Of a stretch of DNA of 36,881 nt, positions 1-9,579 are shown one piece after another; positions within the stretch are counted from its first letter, which is position 1; each line of letters opens with the position of its first letter. Source of the DNA: Syntrophaceae bacterium (GTDB lineage Bacteria; Desulfobacterota; Syntrophia; Syntrophales; UBA5619); the NCBI GenBank assembly GCA_003141195.1, contig PLLC01000093.1, positions 18,443 to 55,323 on the forward strand, in the 5' to 3' direction. The translations under genes were made by a program, and so were the position numbers. A model generated the notes under the pieces. The model was not told the DNA's origin and ran no database searches. It saw only the letters and a list, made by a program, of their open reading frames with translations.

Positions 1-944
1 TCGAGGGACTCGTCCAGCCTGTGCCGGTCCCGGAAACGCATGGCGTAATAGGACAGAGGTGCGGCGACCATCCCGATTACCATAGCCGCCATAGGCGTCA
101 CATAGCCGGAAGCGGGGGTCACCGCTGCCAGACCGACGACCATCCCCGTGGCGATCCCCAGGGGGCTGGGCCGGCCATCCAGCCAGGAGAGCATCATCCA
201 GACCAGACCGGCCGTCGCGGCCGAGGTGTTGGTTGTCAGCAGGGCGTTCACCGCCACGCCGTTCGCAGCGAGGGCGCTGCCGGCGTTGAAACCGAACCAG
301 CCCACCCACAGCAATCCGGCCCCCAAGACCGTGAGCGGTATGTTGTTTGGCTCCATCGGAGACTTGCCGAACCCCTTGCGCGGCCCGATCACCAGCGCAA
401 AGGCCAAGGCCGAAAAACCGGCCGCGATGTGCACCACCGTTCCCCCGGCGAAATCAAGAACGCCCAGCGCCTTCAGCCATCCTCCCTGCCCCCAGACCCA
501 GTGGCACAGGGGATCATAGACCAGCGTGGCCCAGAGTAGGCTGAACAGAAGAAAGCTTTTGAATTTCACACGCTCGACGAAGGCGCCGGTGATCAACGCC
601 GGGGTGATGACCGCAAACATCATCTGAAAGGCGGCGAAAAGTCCATGCGGAACAGTCCTGCTGTAGTCCGGATTGGGCAGCGCGCCGACACCGTTGAAGC
701 CCAGGAAATTCAACCCGCCGATGATTCCCTGGATGTCCTCGCCGAATGCGAGGGAATAGCCATAGAGCAGCCATTGCACCCCGATCAGGGCCATAAAGGT
801 ATAACTCAGGGTCAGCGTGGAAAGGACGTTTTTCCGGCGGACCATCCCCCCGTAAAACAGCGCGAGGGCCGGCGTCATCAACAGAACCAGTGAACAACAG
901 ACCAGCACCCAGGCGGTGTCGCCCGCATTGATTGGATTCAGCAT
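1..944 (-). CDS. amt: Ammonium transporter (Amt family), C-terminus truncated by window edge
   Basis: Manual minus-strand reading from ATG at 944: MLNPINAGDTAWVLVCCSLVLLMTPALALFYGGMVRRKNVLSTL...; open to the window edge, so missing from the ORF track. Strongly similar to the second Amt at 5212..6447 (ALFYGG, WGQGGWL, WFGFNAGSALAAN). Confidence 0.93.
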   Translation of the reverse strand, partial: MLNPINAGDTAWVLVCCSLVLLMTPALALFYGGMVRRKNVLSTLTLSYTFMALIGVQWLLYGYSLAFGEDIQGIIGGLNFLGFNGVGALPNPDYSRTVPHGLFAAFQMMFAVITPALITGAFVERVKFKSFLLFSLLWATLVYDPLCHWVWGQGGWLKALGVLDFAGGTVVHIAAGFSALAFALVIGPRKGFGKSPMEPNNIPLTVLGAGLLWVGWFGFNAGSALAANGVAVNALLTTNTSAATAGLVWMMLSWLDGRPSPLGIATGMVVGLAAVTPASGYVTPMAAMVIGMVAAPLSYYAMRFRDRHRLDESL

Positions 945-994
945 TCTTCCCCCCATCCTTCTTGATGAAATCAGACCGGTTCGGGGGATGATCA

Positions 995-1009
995 GCAATT
1001 ATCCTGCCA
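995..1009 (-). promoter_or_regulatory. Putative sigma-54 (-24/-12) promoter of amt
   Basis: Minus strand reads TGGCAGGATAATTGC, matching TGGCAC-N5-TTGC with correct spacing, ~50 nt upstream of the amt start. Confidence 0.65.
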
Positions 1010-1191
1010 AGGATAACGAACCGCTGCCTTTCTCGCAAATAGTCATCATTGCCGCGCACCTCCTGGCCTGGATCGGATCGGGGCTGTGCGGCCAACATGT
1101 TCACGTCAATCCGATGTACCTCACCCGCCACGGCCAAAATCATGCATGGCATGGGGGTGGAGGTGGCGAGTGGATGAGGGCAGGCAGGGAT

Positions 1192-1401
1192 TCAGAAGAG
1201 GCCCTCTTCCCTGATGCCGTAGCGCTCCTCCATCAACCGGGTCGATTCGAGATCCATCAATGGACCATACGGCTGCGGGACAGATTGCTTCCCCGGACCC
1301 GAAACCCCTCCGACAGGCTGTGCGTGGGACCCGTCGGTGGCACGGGCGTCGATATTGAACGCTTCGCTTCCAAAGATCCTCCGTTGCGAAATCATCTCCA
1401 T
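1192..1401 (-). CDS. Small hypothetical protein (MEMISQRRIFGSEAFNIDARATDG...)
   Basis: 69-aa ORF with GGAGG a few nt before the internal ATG, same strand as neighbouring genes; no family recognised. Confidence 0.35.
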   Translation of the reverse strand: MEMISQRRIFGSEAFNIDARATDGSHAQPVGGVSGPGKQSVPQPYGPLMDLESTRLMEERYGIREEGLF

Positions 1402-1925
1402 GGTCTGGACCTCCATCAACCACTTGGCTTAAAACGATCCTCAAAAGAATCGACTTTTCATTATGCACCGCAAGAACGGTGCCATCCGGCCATGCCGGAA
1501 CGATAGATGCAACATTCTGTATTTATTATTGTTGTGGTGTGTCGGGTCAGGCGGGACTTTTCAAGAAAAGGCAACAATATTGTACCAGCTTTCAAAAGCG
1601 ACACAAAAGCGTTCGGACGCCCTTGAACAACGGGAAAATCATGGTCCTTCAATGCGCCTTCAACAGATGTCCTGAGCGCCAAAGGGACCGATTTTGAAGG
1701 GAAGAGATTTTAAATAATCCTCACCGCAAGGCTGAGCCAAAACTACCGATAAGGTGAAAGTCAATCAAGGCTTAATTCAACAAATTATAAAATCATAAGG
1801 ACGCATCAACCGGATGAACCAGAAGATGTTTGTTTTTGCTTGATTTGTTCGGAACCGTTTCAGTTTTACCAGGAAAATCCAGGATGGGACATTAGAATGT
1901 TCCGCCCTGTGGACGGGGCATTCAT

Positions 1926-4562
1926 TCAACGGTCCGGTTTTCCCGCATCCAGATAGCAGATCGCCCGCTGGCTCTGCGGGTCGGCCACGACATGGGCATA
2001 GAGCCCGCCTGTCGCCACCGGAAGGTCGAAAACGCGAATGATCTCCCGGAACCGTTCCGCATCGGGAAGGAGGTCCGTCAGAATATTCGGAAGGTTCTCG
2101 AAGACCTCCCGATTGAACTCCGCCTCCGGATCACTTGGATAGACGGGCAGGTAGATGATCTGCGCCTCGACGAGATCGAGGAAGAAATGGGTCCCGTAGG
2201 AAACCTCCGGCACCTGCCCCACCTCCTCCCGCGCCATCTCCACCAGAACAACCGTGTTGTTGATGTCGGCGTAGGTTACGTTCACGCCGAGGTCAATGTT
2301 GCTGCTCCCCCACCGCCCCGGCCCCATCATCAATATCCGTCCCCGGGCTACATCGGGATGCTCGTTGATCCGCCCAACGACGCGGCCAAGCGACTTTTTC
2401 GCCTCCAGGGAACCGACAGCCCCGTACCCGACCGGATCGATGTAGAGGAGGTAGCGGATGGGCGGCGTGACGCCGCCGCTGATCGTCCGACCCGACCGGA
2501 AGAGGACCCGCTTGGGGGGGATACCCTCGGGGAGCTGAACCCGGCCCGTAGCCCCGGGGAGCCGCATCGGGCGACACTGAAGGAGGTTGATCCGGACCCG
2601 GCCTTCGGCGTACACCGCGGCGGTGAATTCCGTGTCGATCGGCTGGCCGTAAGCCTTCTCCAAGCGGGTCAGCATCTCTCCGATGAAGCAGACGAAGCTG
2701 GTTTTAGCGAGGAGGTGGTTGAAGGTAAGGACCAGCTTGTCCTGGGTAGTCTCAAGGCGGCTTGTCCAGGGGTCGGCAGGATAGCCGTCTTTCATCAGAG
2801 AAACGAGGAGGTGGAGATTCGGGTAGTCGCGTCCCTCCAGAACTTCCGCAAGCGGCCTGGTCGTGAAGGCATTGTCTTCAAGATCGATGAGATCGACCTC
2901 CCACTGGGAGTATTTGGCGATCTTGGCGCCGGACTCGGGCCGCAGCTGGGGGTGGCTCACAGCAATCATTCGGGGGTAATCGTTTCCGACCCGGTTAACC
3001 GCCCGTGTTCCCAAGCCGAAGACAAGACGGATCATACCTCGGGCGGGGTCGATCCGGTCCGTCCAGGCGTAAGGATTCCTGGAGAAGGCCACCCCGGCCA
3101 GGCTCGGGAAGAAGAACTGTTTGTAAGGCGCCCCGGAAACGCGCTGGACGAGGATCGCCATTTGCTCGTCGCTCTCGCCCAGATCCCGAGCGCGGCGGTA
3201 GGCCATGGCGTCCGGGTTCAGGGTGCTCGCGTAGACGAGTTTCACGGCGCGAAGAAACGCATTGAGCCTCTCCTCCGGCGTCCCTTGGTTGGCACAGTAT
3301 TCGCTGCGGTACTTACCGGCAAAGGCGTTCCCGAAGCTGTCCTCCAACAGGCTGCTGGAGCGGGCGATGATCGGCGCCTGGCCGAAGTAGGCAAGCATGT
3401 CCCGGAACTGTTCCATGATCTCCGGCGAAAAACACCCGACGAGGAATCGCTGCTCCACCTCCGAGAATTCCTTATGGGAGATGTGTGATGCGCGGGAGAG
3501 GTGAAGGCGTAAACGGAAGAGGTCGTTGTTTACCAGAAAGGTGAAAAAAACATCCGAACCGATGTAGAAGGAGTCGTGGGCCTCGAGAACCTCTGCAAAG
3601 TCGATCTCGCCCGGTTCCGCGAGAAGTATCCGCCGGGCGATGAGCATCCCCGCCGCCTTCCCGCCGATCCGCCCCGAACCGATGAGACGGTCCCGGATGG
3701 CGAAGAGATCGTCGAGTGTGAAATAGGCGTCCACCAGGCGGTTAAGCTCGGGATGCGTCCCAATCATCATCCGGGAGAACTCCTGCTTGAGGGCTGCGAC
3801 CTCCGGCGTTTTCTCGTCGAGATCCATCCCCGCCTCGTGGTACTGCATGAGACGCCGGTATACGCTTTCCCAGGGAGCGATCGATCTCGCTTTCACCTGG
3901 AGCGGCTTGCGGCGCGCCGACACCGAAAGGGCCGCGGCCTCCCCGCTCCCGAAGACCGGTGTCCAAACCCCGTCCGCCATCACGTGGGGAATGAACATCT
4001 GGGGGGAGTAGCGGTCCCAAACCTTGAGCGGGTGGAGATACATGTTCCCATCGACCTGGTAGACATCCAGCAGGACCTGCGTGGTGTCCCGGATCCGGGC
4101 GACGGCGCTATGGCTGTGCTGGCCGCGGGTGAGTGCGAAATAGGCGACCGTGTCGAGTTCGAAGAGGAATGGACAGGTCACCTGGAAGAAGTTTGCCAGG
4201 AGTTCGTCGGTGGTCCACTCGACGACGAGCGCCGAGAGGTTGTCGAAGACGTAGAAGACCTCCCGTCCCTCCGTCGCGATGATTTCGTGCAAGGCGCCGC
4301 TGAAGGCGTCGAAACCTGTGTGGGGATTGATTTCAATCGTGGCGAGCCCGTTCAGCGGGGGCAAGATCGGCGAGTGGGGGGCGAACCGCAGATAGACGCA
4401 CCGCCGCCCGTCCCGGATCGTCTGCCGGACGAAGGGTTCCGCGAATTGTACGTAGTCCTCCAGGCAATCCACCTGCCAGACGACATTGTCGCCCAGCCGG
4501 AGACCCTGGAGTACCTGATCCAGCGCCGGAAGACCGCTGGAAACGATTCTGGCTGGCATCAT
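1926..4562 (-). CDS. PEP/pyruvate-binding (PPDK N-terminal, ATP-grasp-like) protein with N-terminal KaiC/RecA-like region
   Basis: 878 aa; GGKAAGMLIARRIL and ARSSSLLEDSFGNAFAGKYRS are typical of PPDK_N domains; N-terminus (SSGLPALDQVLQGLRLGDNVVWQVD) resembles KaiC/RecA-like folds with a degenerate Walker A. Confidence 0.85.
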   Translation of the reverse strand: MMPARIVSSGLPALDQVLQGLRLGDNVVWQVDCLEDYVQFAEPFVRQTIRDGRRCVYLRFAPHSPILPPLNGLATIEINPHTGFDAFSGALHEIIATEGREVFYVFDNLSALVVEWTTDELLANFFQVTCPFLFELDTVAYFALTRGQHSHSAVARIRDTTQVLLDVYQVDGNMYLHPLKVWDRYSPQMFIPHVMADGVWTPVFGSGEAAALSVSARRKPLQVKARSIAPWESVYRRLMQYHEAGMDLDEKTPEVAALKQEFSRMMIGTHPELNRLVDAYFTLDDLFAIRDRLIGSGRIGGKAAGMLIARRILLAEPGEIDFAEVLEAHDSFYIGSDVFFTFLVNNDLFRLRLHLSRASHISHKEFSEVEQRFLVGCFSPEIMEQFRDMLAYFGQAPIIARSSSLLEDSFGNAFAGKYRSEYCANQGTPEERLNAFLRAVKLVYASTLNPDAMAYRRARDLGESDEQMAILVQRVSGAPYKQFFFPSLAGVAFSRNPYAWTDRIDPARGMIRLVFGLGTRAVNRVGNDYPRMIAVSHPQLRPESGAKIAKYSQWEVDLIDLEDNAFTTRPLAEVLEGRDYPNLHLLVSLMKDGYPADPWTSRLETTQDKLVLTFNHLLAKTSFVCFIGEMLTRLEKAYGQPIDTEFTAAVYAEGRVRINLLQCRPMRLPGATGRVQLPEGIPPKRVLFRSGRTISGGVTPPIRYLLYIDPVGYGAVGSLEAKKSLGRVVGRINEHPDVARGRILMMGPGRWGSSNIDLGVNVTYADINNTVVLVEMAREEVGQVPEVSYGTHFFLDLVEAQIIYLPVYPSDPEAEFNREVFENLPNILTDLLPDAERFREIIRVFDLPVATGGLYAHVVADPQSQRAICYLDAGKPDR

Positions 4563-4851
4563 CCCGTCCTGACTGAGAAAATAGTGTCACCCTGAGCAAA
4601 TTCTCCCGTCACTTCAAAACACGCTCTATCGACTATGGTACCACGTTTTTAGTTCAATTTTTACCTTTTTTCAATTTTTCCATAAGAGAAACGACCGTTG
4701 ACCACCGTTGAACGGGATAAAAAATAGCGGATCCTTTTCCTCTCGGGCGTAGGACCTCCCGAAGCTTTATGAGGTGTGACCCCGTTGGAGACGTCTGCAT
4801 ACCGTTATTTTGTCCATGTATTAACGATAACCCCCTATTGCAGGCTCAGCC

Positions 4852-5199
4852 TCAGCCGATGGCGATCCCACCCCGTTCGCCGGAACTGATCCGGACGCAA
4901 TCGGCGAGGTCCAGTACGAAGATCTTCCCGTCCCCCACCTCGCCCTTGCCACTCCGGGCGCCCTTGTTGATTGCGGCGATGGTCGGCTCCACGAATGCCT
5001 CGTTCACGGCAATGTCGAGCCGGACCTTCCGAAGGAGGCCGCCGACCTCCTTCGCCCCGCGGTAGATCTCCGTGAATCCCTTCTGCCTCCCTTGTCCGAG
5101 AACGTTGGAGACGGTCATCAGATTCACGTCCACCGCTTCGAGCGCTTGTTTGACCTCTTCCAACTTATGCGGCTGGATGATTGCAACGATGTATTTCAT
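4852..5199 (-). CDS. glnK: PII family nitrogen regulatory protein
   Basis: 115 aa, MKYIVAIIQPHKLEEVKQAL...GQGRQKGFTEIYRGAK...GDGKIFVLDLADCVRISSGERG; adjacent to amt. Confidence 0.93.
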   Translation of the reverse strand: MKYIVAIIQPHKLEEVKQALEAVDVNLMTVSNVLGQGRQKGFTEIYRGAKEVGGLLRKVRLDIAVNEAFVEPTIAAINKGARSGKGEVGDGKIFVLDLADCVRISSGERGGIAIG

Positions 5200-5211
5200 G
5201 ATCTTTTCCTC

Positions 5212-6447
5212 CTATTCAACGACCGTATAGGCCGATTCACTCTGTTGGGTCAGGTCCAGACCGACGATCTCATCCTTCTTCTCCACCCTCATTCCGACCA
5301 GGCCGTCCACGACCTTGAAGATGATCCAGGTCATCCCGGAAGCAAAGATCGGCGCGATGATGATCAGCAGGAACTGGACAAGGAACTGATGCGGATTTCC
5401 GAACAAAAGCCCGTCCGCCCCGGCGGCGTTGACCGCCTTCTCCGCAAAGAGTCCCGTCGCCAGGGTTCCCCACATCCCCCCGACCCCGTGGACGCCGAAT
5501 GCGTCGAGGGAGTCGTCGTAGCCGAGCTTCGTCTTGATCAGAACCACGGCGATGTAGCAGAACAGGGCCACCAGCATGCCGATGAAGATCGCATTCATCG
5601 GGTTGACAAAACCGCAGGCTGGCGTGATCGCGACCAGCCCCGCGACGGCGCCCGTTGCCGCTCCCAGGATGGTCGGCGCCCCGCGATGGTACCATTCAAT
5701 CAGCGCCCAGGTGAGCCCCGCCGCCGCCGTGGCGATATGGGTCGTCACGAAGGCATTGGCGGCCAGTTCATTGGCCCCGAGTGCGCTTCCCGCGTTGAAC
5801 CCGAACCAGCCGAACCAGAGCAGCGCAGCGCCGAGGACGGTGAAGGGCAGGTTGTGCGGCCGAAACGGCTGCTGCGCGTACCCGCACCGCTTTCCCAGCA
5901 GGATTGCCAGCGTCAGGGCCGAGATCCCGGAACTGACATGGACGACGATGCCGCCCGCGAAATCCAGCGCGCCAAGGTTCCTCAACCAGCCACCCATCCC
6001 CCAGACCCAGTGAGCCAGGGGATCGTAGACCAGCGTCGCCCAAAGGACGGTGAAGATCAGAAAGGCCGAGAATTTCATCCGCTCCGCGAAGGCCCCGATG
6101 ATCAGGGCCGGCGTGATCACGGCGAACATCGCCTGGAAGATCATAAAGGCCTGATGGGGGATCGTCGCCGCGTAATCGGCATTCGGCTGGCCGCCGACGA
6201 AGTTGAGTCCCGCCCATTTTAGGCTGCCGATGATCCCCCATCCGGTATCCGGCCCAAAGGCCAGCGAATAGCCGTAGAGGACCCACTGCAGGCTGATGAC
6301 GCAAGTGATGATGAAACACTGCATTAAAATGGAAAGAACGTTTTTCCTCCGCACCAGTCCGCCGTAGAAGAAGGCAAGTCCCGGAATCGTCATTCCCAGG
6401 ACTAGGACCGATGAGGTCAATACCCACGCTGTATCGCCTGTATTCAT
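5212..6447 (-). CDS. amt: Ammonium transporter (Amt family)
   Basis: 411 aa; MNTGDTAWVLTSSVLVLGMTIPGLAFFYGGLVRRKNVLS..., multiple TM segments, typical Amt motifs; 12 nt upstream of glnK. Confidence 0.96.
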   Translation of the reverse strand: MNTGDTAWVLTSSVLVLGMTIPGLAFFYGGLVRRKNVLSILMQCFIITCVISLQWVLYGYSLAFGPDTGWGIIGSLKWAGLNFVGGQPNADYAATIPHQAFMIFQAMFAVITPALIIGAFAERMKFSAFLIFTVLWATLVYDPLAHWVWGMGGWLRNLGALDFAGGIVVHVSSGISALTLAILLGKRCGYAQQPFRPHNLPFTVLGAALLWFGWFGFNAGSALGANELAANAFVTTHIATAAAGLTWALIEWYHRGAPTILGAATGAVAGLVAITPACGFVNPMNAIFIGMLVALFCYIAVVLIKTKLGYDDSLDAFGVHGVGGMWGTLATGLFAEKAVNAAGADGLLFGNPHQFLVQFLLIIIAPIFASGMTWIIFKVVDGLVGMRVEKKDEIVGLDLTQQSESAYTVVE

Positions 6448-6553
6448 GATAAATACCTCCTAAATGGTTTCCAGAATCCGTTCCGCCGGAATTTTGGGAT
6501 TCGGTTGTCCCAAGATACCCGTCCGGCGGTGATCCCGTTCGAGAGGGAATAAG

Positions 6554-6568
6554 GCAAGGGGAATGCCA
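6554..6568 (-). promoter_or_regulatory. Putative sigma-54 (-24/-12) promoter of amt-glnK
   Basis: Minus strand TGGCATTCCCCTTGC matches TGGCAC-N5-TTGC, ~107 nt upstream of the amt start. Confidence 0.6.
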
Positions 6569-6926
6569 AAGGCAATCATGAATGATAAGCATAAGAAATC
6601 CTTCGTTTATCTAATTCAATGGCTCGGGAATGCAGGGGGAGAATGATCGTGACAATTTTGTACCTTTCCCGGACCGTCCGACAAAAATGTAGTCTGCTTG
6701 AAGCGATCATGGGGATCCCCTCCGGGGGAGAAAACATTTGCCCTATCCAAGGACTTTGAGGTATGAAACGACCATTGTCGGCCATAATAAAATATTGTGC
6801 GCTTTGGAAAAGAGTCTCACCCTGCACCCGGACTCTTTTTTCGACCAGGAACATCCCCTTCGTTTCTCAGGACTCCGTCGGTCAGGGAGAGGAAGGACGC
6901 CATTTAAGGAAAAATGGGGAGGGGCA

Positions 6927-7658
6927 ATGATCACGGATGAAGAACGGAAACGATACGCCCGCCAGATTCTGATGATCGGAGAGGCGGGACAGGAAAGGCT
7001 CAAGTTGGCGCGCGTCCTCGTCGCCGGCGCCGGGGGACTGGGAACGGTGATCTCCCTCTACCTGGCCGCCGCCGGTGTGGGCCATCTGCGGATCATCGAC
7101 TGCGACGTCGTCGAGACGAGCAACCTGAACCGCCAGATCCTCCACTGGAGCGGGGACGTCGGACGGCCGAAAACCGCATCCGCCGAGGAGAAGCTCGCCG
7201 CCCTGAACCCCCTGATCCGCATTGAGACGGTCTCCGGAAGAATCGCAGAGGAAAGCATCGAGGAAATGGCGGAGGGCTGCGACCTCATCGTCGATGCGAT
7301 GGACAATTTCCCGACCCGTTATCTGCTGAACCGGACCACAGTCGAAAAAGGCATTCCGTTCATCCACGGCGCCGTGCGGGGGTTCTTCGGCCAGGCGACG
7401 ACGGTAATTCCCGGGAAGACCCCCTGCCTGCGCTGCTTGTTCCCCAAGAGCCCCCCGCGGGAGGTGTTTCCGATTATCGGGGCGACGTGCGGCGTTATCG
7501 GCGCCATCGAGGCGACAGAGGCGATCAAGCTGCTCACCGGTCAGGGAGAGCCGCTGGCCGGCCGGCTTTTCCTCTGGGACGGCCTCGCGGGCAGCGCCGA
7601 TTCCATCACGGTCGAAAGGGATCCGTCCTGTCCCGTCTGCGGAAAGTTGAAGAAATAG
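6927..7658 (+). CDS. ThiF/MoeB/HesA-family E1-like adenylyltransferase
   Basis: Start set to the internal ATG at 6927 (MITDEERKRYARQILMIGEAGQERL); GAGGLG nucleotide-binding motif, DNFPTRYLLN, and zinc CxxC pairs (CLRC, CPVC). Confidence 0.92.
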   Translation: MITDEERKRYARQILMIGEAGQERLKLARVLVAGAGGLGTVISLYLAAAGVGHLRIIDCDVVETSNLNRQILHWSGDVGRPKTASAEEKLAALNPLIRIETVSGRIAEESIEEMAEGCDLIVDAMDNFPTRYLLNRTTVEKGIPFIHGAVRGFFGQATTVIPGKTPCLRCLFPKSPPREVFPIIGATCGVIGAIEATEAIKLLTGQGEPLAGRLFLWDGLAGSADSITVERDPSCPVCGKLKK

Positions 7659-7771
7659 CCGTGGCGCCGTCTCTCCCCATCTCCCCGTCGGCACGGATCG
7701 TGCGGAATCAGCAGATCCTTGGGATAAATGGCCGGGGAAATTGAATTGTTGCATGTAAAAAGGATCGCAAT

Positions 7772-8053
7772 ATGAAGATCACGTTCAGGACATTTGCCAC
7801 GTTTCGGGAGGTCATCGGCGCAAGGGAGATGGAGCTTACCCTACCCCCGGGGGAAAAGATCAGGGACCTGTTAGAGAACCTCTGCAACACCCATCCCGGG
7901 CTGCGGGAACACCTCTTCGACGCCGCCGGGCAGATCAAGCCCTATATCCTCATCCTGAAGAACGGCCGGAGCATCACGTCGCTGCAACAGCTCGACACGG
8001 TCATCGACGAGGGCGACGTGATCGCCGTCTTTCCCCCCGTCGCCGGCGGCTGA
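7772..8053 (+). CDS. MoaD/ThiS-family ubiquitin-like sulfur carrier protein
   Basis: 93 aa ending in GDVIAVFPPVAGG (C-terminal diglycine); follows the E1-like gene. Confidence 0.9.
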   Translation: MKITFRTFATFREVIGAREMELTLPPGEKIRDLLENLCNTHPGLREHLFDAAGQIKPYILILKNGRSITSLQQLDTVIDEGDVIAVFPPVAGG

Positions 8054-8210
8054 GCGACCCTCCCGGGCCTGACCTGAGGTTTTTGGCCATGGAAGCGTTC
8101 CAAAAGATTGCTATCGAGAGGATGATTTTCACGGATAAAGGAGGGAATCGGGAAAAGGCGGGGGGGGAGGAATCCATGGGCTGCCCGGGAGGATTACGGG
8201 AGAAAAAGGA

Positions 8211-8241
8211 AAAAAAGGAGGCCGGCGGTTTGCCGGCCTCC
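8211..8241 (-). terminator. Rho-independent terminator of the C4-dicarboxylate operon
   Basis: Minus strand GGAGGCCGGC-AAACC-GCCGGCCTCC followed by TTTTTT: perfect 10-bp stem plus T-run downstream of dctM. Confidence 0.85.
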
Positions 8242-8301
8242 TCCCATTTCACGATGCCAATCCCCCGGCGCACGGTCCGGGGGTCGGCAACCGGTTGTGC
8301 A

Positions 8302-9579
8302 TCAACGCATCCGCGAGGGGAGATACGTGGAGACGTCGGGCCAGATGATAAAGAGGATCATGCCGCCGATCAAGATAAGGATGAAGGGCCAGACCCCCTT
8401 GACGACCTCCTCGAGCTTGGCCTTGGCCATGGCCGACACGACAAAGAGGTTCAACCCCACGGGAGGCGTGATCATGGCAAGTTCCATGTTCACCGTCATG
8501 ACCACGCAGAACTGGACCAGGGGAATATCCAGGGCCTTGATGATGGGGAGCAGGATAGGCAGCGTGATCAGGGTGATGGAAATGGCCTCGAGGAAGGTCC
8601 CCATGACGAAGAACATAAACTGGGTGATGAACCAGAACATCCACTTGTTGACATGGCCCTCCGTCATTGCTTGGAGGACCTGCTGGGGGATCTGCTTGGC
8701 CGTGAGGAACAGGGAGAAGACCATGGCCGCGGCGATGATCAGGTAGATCATGGAGGAGATATTGACGGACTCGACCAGGATCCGCCGGATGCCGCCCCAC
8801 TTCAGCTCCTTGTAAACGAACACGGAGATGATGATGGTATAGAACACGGACAGGACCGCCGCCTCCGTGGGGGTAACGACGCCCAGGTAGATGCTCCCGA
8901 GGATGAAGACGGGCAGGAAGGCGCCGGGGAGGGACTTGAAGGTGCTTTTCCACCGCTCGTCCCAGGTGGCCTTCGGGAGTATGCCGAACTTTCCGATCTT
9001 CGCGTAGATGACGGCGCTGACGATGAGGATGCAGGCGAGGATGATGCCCGGGATCATCCCGGCCGCGAAGAGCTCGCCGATGGAGTACTCGGAGACGATG
9101 CCGAAGATGACCATGGTCACGCTCGGAGGGATGAGGATGCCCAGGGTCCCCGAGGCGGCGACGAGCCCCATGGAGAAGCGCTTGGGGTAGCCCGCCTCGA
9201 TCATGGCGGGAAGCATGATGGCGCCGATGGCGGCGGCCGTGGCCGGGCTGGAGCCGGAGATCGCCGCGAAGATGGCGCAGGCGGCGATGGTCACGACGGC
9301 GAGGCCGCCGGTTATGTGGCCGACCCAGGACCTGAGCCCGCCGATCAGGTACTTCGAAATGCCGCCGTGGGCCATGACTACCCCCGCAAACACGAAGGCG
9401 GGGATGGCCAGCAGGGGCGGGGAGAGAAGGGCGGCGAACATGCGCTGGGCGATCATGTAAAGGGTAAAGTCCGTCGTCGCCCACAGGACGACGATAGCCG
9501 CCGTGGCGAGCGACACGGCGATGGGAACGTTCAGGCAGAACAGGGCAATAAAGATTCCGAACAAGATTGCAGTTTCCAT
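8302..9579 (-). CDS. dctM: TRAP transporter large permease (DctM)
   Basis: METAILFGIFIALFCLNVPIAVSLATAAIVVLW..., GSSPATAAAIGAIMLPAMIEAGYPKRFSMGLVAASGTLGILIPPSV is a DctM signature; start overlaps the dctQ stop. Confidence 0.95.
   Translation of the reverse strand: METAILFGIFIALFCLNVPIAVSLATAAIVVLWATTDFTLYMIAQRMFAALLSPPLLAIPAFVFAGVVMAHGGISKYLIGGLRSWVGHITGGLAVVTIAACAIFAAISGSSPATAAAIGAIMLPAMIEAGYPKRFSMGLVAASGTLGILIPPSVTMVIFGIVSEYSIGELFAAGMIPGIILACILIVSAVIYAKIGKFGILPKATWDERWKSTFKSLPGAFLPVFILGSIYLGVVTPTEAAVLSVFYTIIISVFVYKELKWGGIRRILVESVNISSMIYLIIAAAMVFSLFLTAKQIPQQVLQAMTEGHVNKWMFWFITQFMFFVMGTFLEAISITLITLPILLPIIKALDIPLVQFCVVMTVNMELAMITPPVGLNLFVVSAMAKAKLEEVVKGVWPFILILIGGMILFIIWPDVSTYLPSRMR

Noticed and set aside
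1992-3488. Long plus-strand ORF (498 aa) and others opposite real genes (5092..6222, 8083..9723, 11449..12963, 12893..14665, 15257..16120)
   Set aside because: Antisense shadows of well-supported minus-strand genes in GC-rich DNA; low-complexity, charged translations without family motifs.
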